Source of the DNA: Cellvibrionaceae bacterium | Lineage (GTDB): Bacteria; Pseudomonadota; Gammaproteobacteria; Pseudomonadales; Cellvibrionaceae | NCBI GenBank assembly: GCA_002707785.1 | Contig: PANW01000076.1 | Span: 124,001-188,000 of the forward strand | Direction: 5' to 3' | DNA: 64,000 nucleotides | Shown here: one piece after another, positions 29,261-39,963 of the stretch | Layout of the letters: the number at the start of each line of letters is the position of its first letter | How positions within the stretch are numbered: position 1 is the first letter of the stretch | Position numbers and translations under genes: made by a program | Notes under the pieces: generated by a model | Database searches by the model: none | What the model saw: the letters and a program-made list of their open reading frames with translations, nothing else | Told to the model about the DNA's origin: nothing

Positions 29261-30151
29261 TTACTTTAACGCACCGATAGGATCGGCGATAAATATCGGC
29301 CCAGGATGCGATATCGGCAAGCCAAAATCTTGCGGATAATCGACAGAGACCAGATGAAGGCCATGCGGCTTGGCTGTCACATCAGCACAACGACGATCCT
29401 TAGCCGCCAAAACTTCATTGATCCAAGCAACCGGACGCTCGCCCTTAGCAATCGCCAGCAAAACCCCCATGATGTTGCGAACCATATGATGCAAAAACGC
29501 ATTGGCTTGCAACTCGACCACGATCAACTCGCCGCGACGAGCAATATGCAAATGGTGCAGGGTGCGCACTGGGCTGCGGGCCTGACATTGAGCCGCCCGG
29601 AATGAGCTGAAATCATGCTCCCCCACCAATTGCTCGGCGGCCATCTTCATTTTGCTCAAATCCAGTGTTTCCCGCACCCAGGTCAACTGCTCGCAAGCTA
29701 AAGCCGGTCGCACTGCAGTATTAGCGATGACATAACGGTAGGTGCGACACTGAGCACTGAATCGTGCGTGAAAAAGCGGCTCCACAGGCTGCGCCCATTT
29801 CACGGCGACAGTATCGGGCAAGAGCGCATTCACCCCTCGCGTCCAAGCTTTCATGGGGCGCTCAGCCAAAGTATCAAAGTGAATGACTTGATTGGTCGCA
29901 TGCACCCCTGCATCAGTTCGCCCTGCGCAGACCAAGGACACCTCTTCATCAGCCACCTTCGACATCCCTACCTCCAGCCGAGCCTGCACCGTATCAACGC
30001 CGCTAGACTGCTTCTGAAAGCCATGAAATTTCGCACCGTTGTACTCCACGCCTAGGGCGACGCGATGCATCCCCTCTGGAAATACTTCTGGCTGCAGGAT
30101 CTCTCCATTGCGTTGGTAGGGCTTTTGAACGGGTGGATAATTCTCAGACAT
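29261..30151 (-). CDS. truA: tRNA pseudouridine(38-40) synthase TruA
   Basis: Modifies U38-U40 in the anticodon stem of tRNAs. The catalytic aspartate is in CAGRTDAGVHA (Asp80), with LGVEYNGAKFHGFQKQ near the start and FLHHMVRNIMG near the end. From ATG 30151 it is 296 residues; the first 27 (to EGMHRVAL) precede the family core, and ATG 30070 could be the true start, but AGAGGGG touches that ATG too closely. It follows fimV, as in Pseudomonas. Confidence 0.94.
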   Translation of the reverse strand: MSENYPPVQKPYQRNGEILQPEVFPEGMHRVALGVEYNGAKFHGFQKQSSGVDTVQARLEVGMSKVADEEVSLVCAGRTDAGVHATNQVIHFDTLAERPMKAWTRGVNALLPDTVAVKWAQPVEPLFHARFSAQCRTYRYVIANTAVRPALACEQLTWVRETLDLSKMKMAAEQLVGEHDFSSFRAAQCQARSPVRTLHHLHIARRGELIVVELQANAFLHHMVRNIMGVLLAIAKGERPVAWINEVLAAKDRRCADVTAKPHGLHLVSVDYPQDFGLPISHPGPIFIADPIGALK

Positions 30152-30238
30152 AACTCGGGATCAATGATTAAGGTAAAGGATGCTCGCGCATCAAAACGCT
30201 CACTAGTGCGGCTCACAACTAACGGGCAACACCATAAA

Positions 30239-30271
30239 AAAAGCCTTGTGCACATTGTACACAAGGCTTTT
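30239..30271 (-). terminator. Intrinsic terminator after fimV
   Basis: GCCTTGTG (30243-30250) pairs with CACAAGGC (30260-30267), flanked by A and T runs. On the minus strand the stem ends in a T-run, separating fimV from truA. Confidence 0.87.
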
Positions 30272-30293
30272 ACCAGACTTAAGTAAACGATGA

Positions 30294-33200
30294 TCAGCTC
30301 ATGCGCGATAGCAACTCTTCCGCCTGCTGTTTCTGATCGTCATTTCCTTCCTGAACCACTTCATCCAGAATATCTTTGGCGCCATCTTGATCACCCATAT
30401 CGATATAGGCTCTCGCCAGATCCAACTTAGTGGCCGCCTCATCGGTATCGGCCAAGAAGTCGAGCTCAGCGTCCAGATCCTCATCAGTCATGCCATCGTC
30501 AGCCATGACATCCTCTGGAGTTGGCAAATCAGACAAAGCCTCAGTGAACATTTCATCATCGGATGCTTGGTCGGCACCTTCTATATCATCAGCGGACAAA
30601 CCCAAGTCTGCAGCCAAATCAAATTCAGGCTCAACTTCAACCGCTGGCTCTGCGACCTCTTCAGCTCCCACCACAGGAGGCTCATCGGACAGATCCGCAC
30701 CTAATGTCGGCACATCTACATCCAAATCAAAGCTTTCATCAAGCGAGAGCTCTTCGCTATCGAAAGAAAGACTGTCTTCTGATGTCGCCTCATTAGCCTC
30801 ACCAGATGACGCGCCCTCTAGGTCGAAGTCAAAATCAGTTGAGGCCTCTAATCCTTCCGACGCAGTCGATTCGTCAACCGCTGGGACATCCAAATCAGCC
30901 GCCATTGCATCAACTTCTTGATCCAATGTATCGAGATCAATATCGCCCATATCGACATCAAAGGCATCACCACTGTCATCCAACGAGAGATCAAACTCTT
31001 CCTCTTCTGCCGGCAAACTAAACTCTGTCTCCGCATCTTCAGCATCGAGTGATAATTCGGAATCTAGTGAGGCTAAGTCTGCCTCTAGATCGCCGACATC
31101 CAATCCCTCAGCCGCCAGCTCTAGTTCGGTATCGGTATCGTCTGCGGTGTCAACATCCAGTTCAAAGGCTGAATCTAGGTCCGAATCAACCGCTAACGCC
31201 TCATCTTCACTCAAGGAAAGATCCATATCGAGAGCGTCGACTGGCGACTCATCAACGGATAGATCAGCATCCTCGAGATCTAGCGTTGGGGCCTCGCTAT
31301 CCAGCGACAGGGTATCCGCCTCAAGACCTGCATCGAGATCGAGATCGAGATCAAACTCTGCTTCAGGAGACTCTTCTCCTGAGTCTGTCTCTAAAGCCAG
31401 TTCGAGATCGCCACTGTCGAAAGCGGTCTCATCCAAATCAAGACTCAACTCACTGTCATCGAGCTCTAAACTCAGATCAGACTCCTCGGCTGTGGGGCTA
31501 TCCAACCCCAAATCAAACTCTTCAGCAGCGTTTTCGGTCTCCGCTTCAACCAAATCGTCACTAAGATCCAAATCAAAAGATAAGTCGTCGTCCAGCGCGG
31601 AGGCGTCATCATCACCGATATCCAAGCTAAACTCTTCAGACTCATCAACACCTGCTTCTTGAGGTTCAGCCTCGCCGGTCAAGTTGGACTCGAAACTTAG
31701 ACCAAAGTCTTCATCAAGGGATAACTCGGTATCGCTGGATGCCTCTGAGTCGCCTCCCAAATCAAAGTCAAAGGAATCATCTTCGGCTAAAGCGGTATCA
31801 CCCAACTCCTGCAAATCATCCTGCTGAACACTCGCGGTATCCTCTGCCGGCATATCGATATAGGCCGGTGCATTGTCGAACTGCTCACGCAAATCTGAGG
31901 CGCGAGCCATGGTGTCGGGATTACCATCAGCCTGCACGGCAGAGTACTGCTCATCAAATTTCTGCAAATCCTGCGTTTCCACATAGACTTCCATCAACTT
32001 CAAGCGTGCCGCGGTATCGTGGTTATTCTCACTCAATGCATTGAGAAGCATCTCTTCGGCTTGATCAAACTTACCGTAAGCGATGTAAATATCAGCCTCG
32101 CCGACAGCGTCACCGGTTTGCGACTCGGTAGGCACGGCATCATCTAAATCCAGCTCGGCTTCTTCAGCGAAAATACTCTCTTCTTCAATTGCCTCTTGAT
32201 CTTGCTCGGGCTCGTCGATAGCAGCAAAGGGCTCTTCATCCGCTACTGGGTCGTCGGTCGTTACTGGCTCATCATAGGACAAATCCAGATCATCCTCTTG
32301 CTCATCCTCTTTGCGACGGCGCAAAAACAGGAAGGCTCCGGCCAGAATGGCGACTAGGCCACCACCGATGTAGAGGATATTGTCCATGACCATATCCATG
32401 AACGACGGCTCGGGTGGTTGAGCTCGACGCACAACTTTGCTTGGATCGGGCTTTGTGACCTCAGCCTTAGCAACGGCTTCTTCAGCCATTGGCTCTGCCT
32501 CAGACTCACCACCGCCTGAAGACTCTTCAACCTGCGCCGACTCTTGACCCTCGACCTCAGCGGGAGCACTGGCCGCCTGTTGATTATCTTTTGCACCTAA
32601 CTGGAGAGCTCTGAGCTCCTGACTGGATACTTCCAGCAGACGCTCCATGGTTTGAATTTGCTCTTCTAGCTCACCCACTCGATCTTGAAGCTCGCCGTTT
32701 TCTCTGCGAGAGCGGTCTAGCTCCTCCAGAGAGATGGCCAGATCATTCTGCAGCGATTCAACATCACCACCGACTTCACCAGCGGCGCGTCCAGCCTCTA
32801 GGTTTTCTCTTGCTTCAGCGCCAGCAACTTTTAAACGTCCAGATACTGATTGCTGCTCAGTCTGTGCAGTGCTGCGGCGCTTACTGCCATCCAACTGAGC
32901 TTTAGCCGTGCGAGAACCACTGGTGTCGGACCACTGATTATTTTGGTAGGCGACCTCACTCACCGCCTGGCGAGCAGTCACAGCATCAATATCGCTGGCA
33001 TCAGGAACACGTAGCACCTGCCCCTTGCGTAGCAAATTGATGTTGCCGTTGATAAATGCTTCCGGGTTTAGACGTTGAATAGCGAGCATAGTCTGTTGCA
33101 CAGAATGCCCGCGAGTGGGACGCACCTTAAGGGCAATCTCCCAAAGAGTGTCACTGGCGCCAACTGGGCCATAGACATCGGCTCCGTATCTGGAGCCCGC

Positions 33201-33776
33201 CGATTGTGATTGAGCTCTGGTTCGAGAAGCCTGCGACTCTTGAGACTCTACTGAGGAGGTCTCTTCGGCTTGGTTGGTTTGAGGCGGTTTCGGAATCGTT
33301 CGGGTTTGACGGGGTTGCTCAGATGCTCTAGTGGTCGATGAGCGGGCACTCTCTACAGGACGCACGCTGTCGTCCGAGAAAACCGGCAGATCCATCAGCA
33401 AAGTGTATTCGCGCAGAATTCGACCGTTAGGCCACTGAGTTTCAAGCAAGAAATTGAGATAGGGCTCTCTCACCGGCTTCTTAGAACTCACCCTGATCAC
33501 AGGGCCACTGGCACGATCGAGCTGCACAGTGAACTTGAGATCCGTCAGAAAATAAAGGCGATCAATGCCCGCGCGCTTAAAATCTTCATTGGCTGCAAGG
33601 CCGATGAGGATTTCGTTTTCAGACAAATCATTGGCCTGCAGCAACTTGATTTCAGCCTCTAATGGCTGATTCAAGGTCGATAGCAGCTTAATTTCACCAA
33701 GACCTAAAGCACTCGCCATTTCGGCACTGAGCACTCCTGCCAACCCAACTGCTAACGCCAGCTTACGAAGACGCAT
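30294..33776 (-). CDS. fimV: FimV/HubP-family polar peptidoglycan-binding protein
   Basis: A 1160-residue inner-membrane hub that recruits pole-localised machinery, type IV pili and chemotaxis parts. The N-terminus has a signal sequence ending ASA-LGLGEIKLLSTLNQPLEAEI, then a conserved beta domain. A LysM-like peptidoglycan-binding domain lies at about 198-260, followed by a coiled coil (about 340-400) and one membrane segment (about 466-489, YIGGGLVAILAGAFLFLRRR). The cytoplasmic part (about 490-1090) is an extremely acidic Asp/Glu/Leu/Ser repeat region with many DLDLD and LSLD units. A short TPR-like FimV C-terminal domain ends the protein (about 1115-1160, LARAYIDMGDQDGAKDILDEV). AAGGAA precedes the start. 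Confidence 0.93.
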   Translation of the reverse strand: MRLRKLALAVGLAGVLSAEMASALGLGEIKLLSTLNQPLEAEIKLLQANDLSENEILIGLAANEDFKRAGIDRLYFLTDLKFTVQLDRASGPVIRVSSKKPVREPYLNFLLETQWPNGRILREYTLLMDLPVFSDDSVRPVESARSSTTRASEQPRQTRTIPKPPQTNQAEETSSVESQESQASRTRAQSQSAGSRYGADVYGPVGASDTLWEIALKVRPTRGHSVQQTMLAIQRLNPEAFINGNINLLRKGQVLRVPDASDIDAVTARQAVSEVAYQNNQWSDTSGSRTAKAQLDGSKRRSTAQTEQQSVSGRLKVAGAEARENLEAGRAAGEVGGDVESLQNDLAISLEELDRSRRENGELQDRVGELEEQIQTMERLLEVSSQELRALQLGAKDNQQAASAPAEVEGQESAQVEESSGGGESEAEPMAEEAVAKAEVTKPDPSKVVRRAQPPEPSFMDMVMDNILYIGGGLVAILAGAFLFLRRRKEDEQEDDLDLSYDEPVTTDDPVADEEPFAAIDEPEQDQEAIEEESIFAEEAELDLDDAVPTESQTGDAVGEADIYIAYGKFDQAEEMLLNALSENNHDTAARLKLMEVYVETQDLQKFDEQYSAVQADGNPDTMARASDLREQFDNAPAYIDMPAEDTASVQQDDLQELGDTALAEDDSFDFDLGGDSEASSDTELSLDEDFGLSFESNLTGEAEPQEAGVDESEEFSLDIGDDDASALDDDLSFDLDLSDDLVEAETENAAEEFDLGLDSPTAEESDLSLELDDSELSLDLDETAFDSGDLELALETDSGEESPEAEFDLDLDLDAGLEADTLSLDSEAPTLDLEDADLSVDESPVDALDMDLSLSEDEALAVDSDLDSAFELDVDTADDTDTELELAAEGLDVGDLEADLASLDSELSLDAEDAETEFSLPAEEEEFDLSLDDSGDAFDVDMGDIDLDTLDQEVDAMAADLDVPAVDESTASEGLEASTDFDFDLEGASSGEANEATSEDSLSFDSEELSLDESFDLDVDVPTLGADLSDEPPVVGAEEVAEPAVEVEPEFDLAADLGLSADDIEGADQASDDEMFTEALSDLPTPEDVMADDGMTDEDLDAELDFLADTDEAATKLDLARAYIDMGDQDGAKDILDEVVQEGNDDQKQQAEELLSRMS

Positions 33777-34247
33777 AGAACATTCCTTTTATTATCTCCC
33801 TGGCCCCCAAATGCCAATTTTATCTCTCCGACATCCCTATCGGGGTGGCTCAGGTGAACCTCAGAACTCAGATCAAGATTAAGTGGGCATAGACGACATT
33901 TACGCCCGTCTCAAACCTAGAATATTTCTTCACTAGTGGCCGTAAGTATTCATTATAAATAGCTTTTTATCAACACGCCGCCATCCTCCTCGCGAAAGCA
34001 GAAAGAAAACAACCGCAAATAATTAGACGTAGCGCACAAAACACAGCCGAAAACTATTGACAACGACTCTACCGAACAGCGATTCGATCAGACTATAAAG
34101 CAGAGAATAGTTTAAAAAACCCCGCAAACAAAGGCCTCAACGCTCTCGACAGCTAATCAGCTGCAACTTAGAGATTGGCCGACCCACAACGAAAAACGGC
34201 CGACAATGCCGACCGCTTTCGTTAATTGAAGCTATTCACTCATCCGA
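33777..34247. other. 471-bp intergenic region between asd and fimV
   Basis: No gene seen. On the minus strand it should hold the fimV promoter; TATAAT is present at 33953-33958, but no good -35 lies at the right distance. The far end carries the asd terminator. The central part is A+T rich without repeats that I can find. Confidence 0.6.
34188..34223 (-). terminator. Intrinsic terminator after asd
   Basis: On the minus strand CGGTCG and CGGCCG pair (one G-U) around a short loop, with flanking AACGAAA/TTTTTCGTT pairing and a T-run. It lies about 25 bases after the asd stop. Confidence 0.75.
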
Positions 34248-35357
34248 CTAGGATTCAATCAATATGCGCAACATACGACGCAGAGGCTCTGCGGCACCCC
34301 ACAACAACTGATCACCCACGGTGAAGGCGTTCAGGTATTCTGGGCCCATATTCATTTTGCGCAAACGCCCAACCGGAACCGACAAAGTTCCGGTCACCTT
34401 GGTCGGCGTTAAATCTCGCAAAGTGAGATCGCGATCATTCGGCACAACACTCGCCCACTCATTGGCTTCGGCCAGCATTGACTCCACATCGGCTAAAGGG
34501 ACATCCTGCTTGAGCTTAATAGTGAGCGCTTGACTGTGGCAGCGCATAGCACCGATACGAACACAGGTACCGTCAATGGCGATAGGACTGCTGCTCTTAC
34601 CCAAAATTTTGTTGGTCTCTGCCTGCCCTTTCCACTCTTCACGACTCTGACCGTTTTCCAGCTGAGTATCAATAAACGGCAGCAGACTACCGGCCAATGG
34701 ATGGTCAAATTGATCGACGGGGAAATCCCCTGCGCGCATACGTTCGGCAATTTTTTGATCGATATCGAGAATAGCGCTAGCAGGATCGGCCAATTCGGTT
34801 GCCACGCTGTCACGTAGGCTCCCCATCTGGCCGATCAATTCACGCATATTTTTGGCGCCAGCTCCGCTAGCCGCCTGATAGGTCATAGCGGATACCCACT
34901 CGACCAAGTCATTCTGAAACAAGCCGCCCAACCCCATCAACATGAGGCTGACGGTACAGTTGCCACCAATGTAGTTTTTAACACCATTGGCCAATCCATC
35001 TTTGATGACATCCTGATTAACCGGATCCAGCACAATGATGGCGTCATCGGCCATGCGCAGACTAGAGGCCGCATCAATCCAATAGCCCTGCCAACCGCTG
35101 TTTCGCAGATCGGCAAATACTGACTTGGTGTAATCGCCGCCCTGACAGGAGATAATCGCATCAAGCTTGGACAATTCGGTAATATCGGTCGCGTCTTTCA
35201 GGCTCGGAATATCCTTGCCAATCGCAGGGCCCTGGCCGCCCACATTCGATGTAGTGAAGAAAATAGGCTCAATGTCCGCAAAATCGTTTTCTGCCAACAT
35301 ACGCTCCATCAACACGGAGCCCACCATGCCACGCCAACCTACAAAACCTACACGCAT
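34248..35357 (-). CDS. asd: Aspartate-semialdehyde dehydrogenase
   Basis: NADPH enzyme that makes aspartate semialdehyde for lysine, threonine, methionine and diaminopimelate. It starts [20 protein letters not shown] (Rossmann loop) and has the active cysteine in GGNCTVS (Cys134). Its 369 residues match the E. coli-type Asd. A terminator separates it from leuB upstream, although the order leuB-asd is conserved in relatives. It likely has its own promoter in the 221 bp before it. Confidence 0.96.
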   Translation of the reverse strand: MRVGFVGWRGMVGSVLMERMLAENDFADIEPIFFTTSNVGGQGPAIGKDIPSLKDATDITELSKLDAIISCQGGDYTKSVFADLRNSGWQGYWIDAASSLRMADDAIIVLDPVNQDVIKDGLANGVKNYIGGNCTVSLMLMGLGGLFQNDLVEWVSAMTYQAASGAGAKNMRELIGQMGSLRDSVATELADPASAILDIDQKIAERMRAGDFPVDQFDHPLAGSLLPFIDTQLENGQSREEWKGQAETNKILGKSSSPIAIDGTCVRIGAMRCHSQALTIKLKQDVPLADVESMLAEANEWASVVPNDRDLTLRDLTPTKVTGTLSVPVGRLRKMNMGPEYLNAFTVGDQLLWGAAEPLRRMLRILIES

Positions 35358-35468
35358 TATCTCTATCTCTTTATTTACTGTGCTCGCGATTACTGTCGTC
35401 TCATATCGATAGCATCGAAAACTGTCTCGTTATTGCATTGCAACTCTCAAGCGCCCTGCAAAACATGA

Positions 35469-35489
35469 AAAGCCCCGTCATAACGGGGC
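35469..35489 (-). terminator. Intrinsic terminator after leuB
   Basis: GCCCCGT (35472-35478) and ACGGGGC (35483-35489) with a four-base loop, followed on the minus strand by TTTT. It closes the leuCDB unit 90 bases after leuB. Confidence 0.8.
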
Positions 35490-35578
35490 GCAAATTGTAG
35501 CATAATATTTAGTCAGCATGAGCCGCGATTGCCTCTGCAACCACAAACTCAGTCAAACGACTGCGAGCGCTAGCTCAA

Positions 35579-36655
35579 CTACAGCGCAGCTACCACAGCA
35601 TCACCCATGGCCTGAGTACCTACCAGCGTCATGCCTTCGGACATAATATCGCCAGTACGCAAACCCTGATCTAAGACTTTGCCCACCGCAGCTTCGATAC
35701 GATCAGCACTGTCACCCGCGCTTAACGAATAGCGCAATAGCATGGCCGCCGACATAATTGTCGCCAATGGATTCGCCACCCCTTGCCCGGCAATATCGGG
35801 AGCAGAACCGTGAGAAGGCTCATAAAACCCCTGGCTTCCTTCATTCAAAGACGCGGATGGCAACATACCAATCGACCCGGTTAACATCGACGCTTCATCC
35901 GACAAAATATCACCGAACAAATTACCCGTCACAATGACGTCAAACTGCTTTGGATTAACGACCAACTGCATGGCCGCATTATCCACGTACATGTGACTCA
36001 GCTCGACATCGGGATAATCCTTAGCCACTTCCTCCATAACCTCACGCCACAGCACGGTCACTTCCAGAACATTGGCCTTATCCACTGAACAGACTTTCTT
36101 GTCACGCTTTTGCGCCGCTTCAAAAGCTACCTTGGCAATGCGACGAATCTCGGACTCACAATAGATATCCGTGTTGTAACCCTGACGCTCGCCGTTTTCT
36201 AAGGTACGGATACCGCGCGGCTCACCAAAATAGATACCGCCGGTCAATTCACGTACGATCAGAATATCCAACCCGGCGACCAACTCTGGCTTCAGTGGCG
36301 ACGCATCAGCCAACTGAGCAAAAGTAATCGCAGGACGCAAATTGGCAAACAAATCCAAATCCGTACGAATATCCAGTAGGCCCGCTTCTGGGCGCAAGTG
36401 ACGCTCAGTCTTACCGTCCCACTGAGGACCGCCTACCGAACCAAACAAGATCGCATCCGCTGCACGGGCTTTTTCTTTGGTTTCTTCCGGATAGGGATGG
36501 CCATACTTGTCGTAGGCGCGACCACCTAACATTCCCTCTTCGAAAGTAATATTGAGGTTGTCTTGCTCATTAACCGCTTCTAATACCTTGCGCGCTTCAG
36601 CCACAATCTCTGGACCGATACCATCGCCTTCCATTACCAATACATTGTGAGTCAC
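35579..36655 (-). CDS. leuB: 3-isopropylmalate dehydrogenase
   Basis: Oxidises and decarboxylates 3-isopropylmalate in leucine synthesis using NAD. The 358-residue protein shows DGIGPEIV (residues 11-18), [12 protein letters not shown], the substrate-binding aspartates in [11 protein letters not shown], and [10 protein letters not shown]. It is last in the leuC-leuD-leuB unit and ends before a terminator. Confidence 0.97.
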   Translation of the reverse strand: MTHNVLVMEGDGIGPEIVAEARKVLEAVNEQDNLNITFEEGMLGGRAYDKYGHPYPEETKEKARAADAILFGSVGGPQWDGKTERHLRPEAGLLDIRTDLDLFANLRPAITFAQLADASPLKPELVAGLDILIVRELTGGIYFGEPRGIRTLENGERQGYNTDIYCESEIRRIAKVAFEAAQKRDKKVCSVDKANVLEVTVLWREVMEEVAKDYPDVELSHMYVDNAAMQLVVNPKQFDVIVTGNLFGDILSDEASMLTGSIGMLPSASLNEGSQGFYEPSHGSAPDIAGQGVANPLATIMSAAMLLRYSLSAGDSADRIEAAVGKVLDQGLRTGDIMSEGMTLVGTQAMGDAVVAAL

Positions 36656-36739
36656 TGCTTTTCTCCACCGCTGGCTTGATTCAAAGAACCAAGCCTTAAT
36701 TCACTCAATGCTCTAATTCAGTTAGAGCCTTTAACGTTT

Positions 36740-37393
36740 TTATTCAGGCTGAATGGCACCAAACAACCAAGGTGCTTGCTGCTTGCGCTGTGCTTCGTAG
36801 CTGCGAATGGCATCAGCCTCTTGCAAAGTCAGACCAATATCATCGAGACCATTCAACAGGCAATGCTTGCGAAACTCATCCACTTCAAAGCTAAAGCTCT
36901 CGCCGGACGGTGTTGAAACACTCTGCGTTGCCAAATCAATCGACAACTCATAGCCTTCTCTGGCATACATTTCTTGAAACAACTGCTCAACGATTTCAGC
37001 GTCGAGAATGATCGGCAAAAGGCCATTCTTAAACGAATTATTGAAGAAGATGTCGGCAAAACTCGGAGCGATAACGGCGCGAAAACCGTAATCATCCAAC
37101 GCCCAAGGCGCGTGTTCACGACTTGACCCACAACCAAAATTCTCTCGTGAAAGGAGCACTTTAGCCCCTTGGTAACGCGGGAAGTTCAGCGGAAAATCTT
37201 CATTCAATGGACGACCACTGCAATCTTGATCGGGTAAACCTTCATCGAGATAGCGCAACTCATCAAACAGATTTTTACCGAAGCCGGTACGTTTAATCGA
37301 CTTCAAAAAGTTCTTGGGAATTATCATGTCAGTATCGACATTGGCTCGATCCATAGGAGCGGCAATACCGGTAACCTGAGTAAAACTCTTCAT
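36740..37393 (-). CDS. leuD: 3-isopropylmalate dehydratase small subunit
   Basis: Small (swivel) subunit of isopropylmalate isomerase, partner of LeuC. The 217-residue protein has [16 protein letters not shown] near the start and [20 protein letters not shown] in the middle (about 79-98), the conserved substrate-binding loop. It starts 18 bases after the leuC stop, so the two subunits are co-translated. Confidence 0.97.
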   Translation of the reverse strand: MKSFTQVTGIAAPMDRANVDTDMIIPKNFLKSIKRTGFGKNLFDELRYLDEGLPDQDCSGRPLNEDFPLNFPRYQGAKVLLSRENFGCGSSREHAPWALDDYGFRAVIAPSFADIFFNNSFKNGLLPIILDAEIVEQLFQEMYAREGYELSIDLATQSVSTPSGESFSFEVDEFRKHCLLNGLDDIGLTLQEADAIRSYEAQRKQQAPWLFGAIQPE

Positions 37394-37411
37394 AGCTATT
37401 GCTCCTTCTAT

Positions 37412-38830
37412 TTACAGATCACGAACATCAACAAAGTGACCGGCAATGGCCGCCGCTGCTGCCATGGCCGGGCTCACCAAGTGAGTGCGGCCGCCGTAAC
37501 CCTGACGACCTTCAAAATTACGATTCGATGTCGATGCACAGTGCTCACCATTACCCAATTTATCGGCGTTCATCGCCAGACACATAGAGCAACCCGGCTC
37601 ACGCCACTGGAAACCAGCTTCGGTCAGAATCTTATCCAGCCCCTCAGCTTCTGCCTGCGCCTTAACTTGACCAGAACCCGGTACCACCATGGCTTCGATC
37701 ACAGAACCGGCAACTTGACGCCCTTTGGCGACTTCGGCGGCTGCGCGAACATCCTCAATACGAGAGTTCGTGCATGAGCCAATAAAGACACGATCGACTG
37801 AAATATCAGTAATTTTCTGGCCAGCTGCCAAGCCCATGTAATTCAGTGCACGCTCTATACCTGATTTTTTCACCGGATCCGCTTCTTTGGCCGGATCGGG
37901 TACCAAAGCATCCACGGGCAACACCATTTCTGGGGAAGTTCCCCAGCTCACTTGCGGCTTGATACTGGAACCATCGATTTCAACGACCTTATCAAAAGTC
38001 GCGTCATCATCGCTCACCAGCTCTCGCCAATTGGCAACGGCGGCATCCCACTGATCGTCAGTAGGCGCATAGGTTCGGCCCTTGACGTAATCGATGGTGG
38101 TTTGGTCAACCGCGACCATACCCGCTCTTGCGCCCGCTTCGATCGCCATATTACACACGGTCATACGCCCTTCAATGGACATATCTCGGAAGACTTGGCC
38201 ACCGAACTCCATCGCAAAGCCCGTACCACCGGCCGTACCGATTTCAGCAATAATGGCCAACACCACATCTTTCGGGGTTACGCCTTCGCCCAACTGACCA
38301 TCCACTTTGATCAGTAGGTTTTTCATCTTTTTGGCGACCAAACACTGGGTCGCCATCACATGCTCAACCTCAGACGTACCGATACCGTGAGCCAAAGCAC
38401 CCAAGGCGCCATTGGTGGCCGTGTGCGAGTCGCCACAGACGACAGTCATGCCCGGCAAACAAGCGCCAGTTTCTGGCCCAATTACGTGCACAATACCTTG
38501 GCGAGCATCGTTGATTTTGAACTCGACAATGCCAAATTCATCGCAGTTATTATCCAGCGTTTGAACCTGAATTTTGGACACTGGATCCTCGATACCCTCA
38601 ACCCCAGAAGCCCGCTCGTTAGACGTGGTCGGAACGTTGTGATCAGGTGTTGCCAAAATACTATCCACGCGCCACGGCTTGCGGCCAGCAATACGCAGTC
38701 CCTCAAATGCCTGAGGTGTTGTTACCTCATGGATAATGTGGCGATCGATATAAATCAGCGCGGAGCCGTCATCACGCTCTTTAACGAGATGGGCATCCCA
38801 AAGTTTGTCGTACAGTGTCTTTCCAGCCAT
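37412..38830 (-). CDS. leuC: 3-isopropylmalate dehydratase large subunit
   Basis: The [4Fe-4S] aconitase-family subunit that isomerises 2- to 3-isopropylmalate. The cluster cysteines lie in IGSCTNSR and [40 protein letters not shown] is the substrate channel segment. I choose ATG 38830 since GAGG lies six bases upstream and the protein then begins [14 protein letters not shown], as in the family; a GTG at 38842 lies in that Shine-Dalgarno. Its 472 residues are normal. The promoter and LysR site upstream are annotated separately. Confidence 0.97.
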   Translation of the reverse strand: MAGKTLYDKLWDAHLVKERDDGSALIYIDRHIIHEVTTPQAFEGLRIAGRKPWRVDSILATPDHNVPTTSNERASGVEGIEDPVSKIQVQTLDNNCDEFGIVEFKINDARQGIVHVIGPETGACLPGMTVVCGDSHTATNGALGALAHGIGTSEVEHVMATQCLVAKKMKNLLIKVDGQLGEGVTPKDVVLAIIAEIGTAGGTGFAMEFGGQVFRDMSIEGRMTVCNMAIEAGARAGMVAVDQTTIDYVKGRTYAPTDDQWDAAVANWRELVSDDDATFDKVVEIDGSSIKPQVSWGTSPEMVLPVDALVPDPAKEADPVKKSGIERALNYMGLAAGQKITDISVDRVFIGSCTNSRIEDVRAAAEVAKGRQVAGSVIEAMVVPGSGQVKAQAEAEGLDKILTEAGFQWREPGCSMCLAMNADKLGNGEHCASTSNRNFEGRQGYGGRTHLVSPAMAAAAAIAGHFVDVRDL

Positions 38831-38914
38831 TGGAAACCTCACAGAGTCATCATCGGTTATGGAGCAAGCAGTCTTCGCGCCCGCCCTCTTCTATCTAAAA
38901 GCTCATTGGCCGGC

Positions 38915-38943
38915 AGAATACGCCTCCACAACCAATAAGACAA
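38915..38943 (-). promoter_or_regulatory. Sigma-70 type promoter for leuCDB
   Basis: On the minus strand TTGTCT (38938-38943) and TATTCT (38915-38920) are separated by exactly 17 bases. The transcript would start near 38908, about 78 bases before the leuC ATG. Matches are four of six at each hexamer, so regulator help is plausible. Confidence 0.6.
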
Positions 38944-38965
38944 ATTCATCTTTTTTATTATTTGA

Positions 38966-38980
38966 ATTCCATTTTGGAAT
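38966..38980. promoter_or_regulatory. LysR-type operator (T-N11-A dyad) between leuC and LysR gene
   Basis: A perfect dyad ATTCCA-TTT-TGGAAT contains a T-N11-A box at 38967-38979. Its centre (38973) is about 65 bases upstream of the predicted leuC start of transcription, the usual place for a LysR recognition site. It ends 17 bases before the LysR ATG, fitting autorepression too. Confidence 0.65.
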
Positions 38981-38996
38981 GTGAATTAATGGTCTC

Positions 38997-39875
38997 ATGG
39001 ACACTCAACACCTCAAAGCGTTTATCACCGTCGCAAAGCTGAATTCCTTTACCGCAGCGGCCAATCAGCTGCACTTAACCCAACCCGCCATCAGCAAACG
39101 TATTGCGTCGCTGGAAGAGCAACTTAGCTGCAAACTGTTTGACCGGGTGGCCCGGGACATCAGCCTGACACAGGCTGGAGTCGAGCTTCTTCCCCGCGCC
39201 CAACAGATCTTGCAGAGCGTGATTGACACCGAACTGGCGATCTCAAATCTCTCTGGGAAGATCGCCGGCACCCTGCGACTGGCCACCAGCCATCACATCG
39301 GACTGCATCACTTACCTCAAATTCTCAAGCGTTTCACCCAGCACTACCCTGATGTCCACCTAGAGCTGGATTTCATAGACTCGGAGAAAGCCTACGCCGC
39401 GGTTATGCGCAGTGATACAGAGCTGGCCATTATCACCCTATCGAGCAATACCGCAGACAACATTCACACCGTCGAATTGTGGCAAGACCCACTATCATTC
39501 GTGGTTGCCAAGGATCATCCATTGGCCCAACAGCCGACCCTGAGCTTGCAACAACTGGCACAATATCCAGCCATTCTGCCTGACACTTCAACCCAAACCA
39601 CGCGACTGGTTAGGCAGATGTTCGAACAACAGGGGCTCACTCTGTCCATCAGTATGGCCACCAACTACTTGGAAACCATAAAGATGATGGTCTCCATTGG
39701 GTTAGGCTGGAGTACACTGCCCGACACCATGATCGAAACCGAACAAGTCTCGGAGCTGAAAGTGCTCACGATTCACAACTCCAACTTGCGCAGAACCCTA
39801 GGCTGCATACACCATAAAGACAGGACACTTAGCAACCCTGCTCGCGCGTTTTTATCCGCGCTAACTGAGACATAA
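38997..39875 (+). CDS. LysR-family transcriptional regulator, divergent from leuCDB
   Basis: A 292-residue LysR regulator. The N-terminal winged helix-turn-helix (about 2-60) is standard: LKAFITVAKLNSFTAAANQLHLTQPAISKRIASLEEQLSC. The C-terminal effector-binding domain (about 90-290) has typical LPQILKRFTQHYPDVHLEL and TLRLATSHHIGLHHLP segments. It faces away from leuC, and a LysR gene in this position is known from Pseudomonas. A role in leucine synthesis control is inferred from divergent layout and the operator between the two genes; the inducer is unknown. Confidence 0.9.
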   Translation: MDTQHLKAFITVAKLNSFTAAANQLHLTQPAISKRIASLEEQLSCKLFDRVARDISLTQAGVELLPRAQQILQSVIDTELAISNLSGKIAGTLRLATSHHIGLHHLPQILKRFTQHYPDVHLELDFIDSEKAYAAVMRSDTELAIITLSSNTADNIHTVELWQDPLSFVVAKDHPLAQQPTLSLQQLAQYPAILPDTSTQTTRLVRQMFEQQGLTLSISMATNYLETIKMMVSIGLGWSTLPDTMIETEQVSELKVLTIHNSNLRRTLGCIHHKDRTLSNPARAFLSALTET

Positions 39876-39963
39876 ACCACTCTACTTGAGAGCATAAGTT
39901 AACAGCGCTGCCGTAAGTTTTAACGTAGAATCCACACCCTCAACTCAAATTGCGGAACTACCT

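Noticed and set aside
31300-31360. Short GAGATC repeats in fimV as a possible CRISPR or satellite
   Set aside because: They are codon-level repeats of Asp/Leu units in the coding sequence, not spacer-separated repeats.
30430-31662. Long plus-strand frames rich in Ser/Ala or Arg/Pro opposite fimV
   Set aside because: They are mirror frames of the acidic Asp/Glu/Leu repeats of fimV; no start signal, no family resemblance, and fimV explains the composition.
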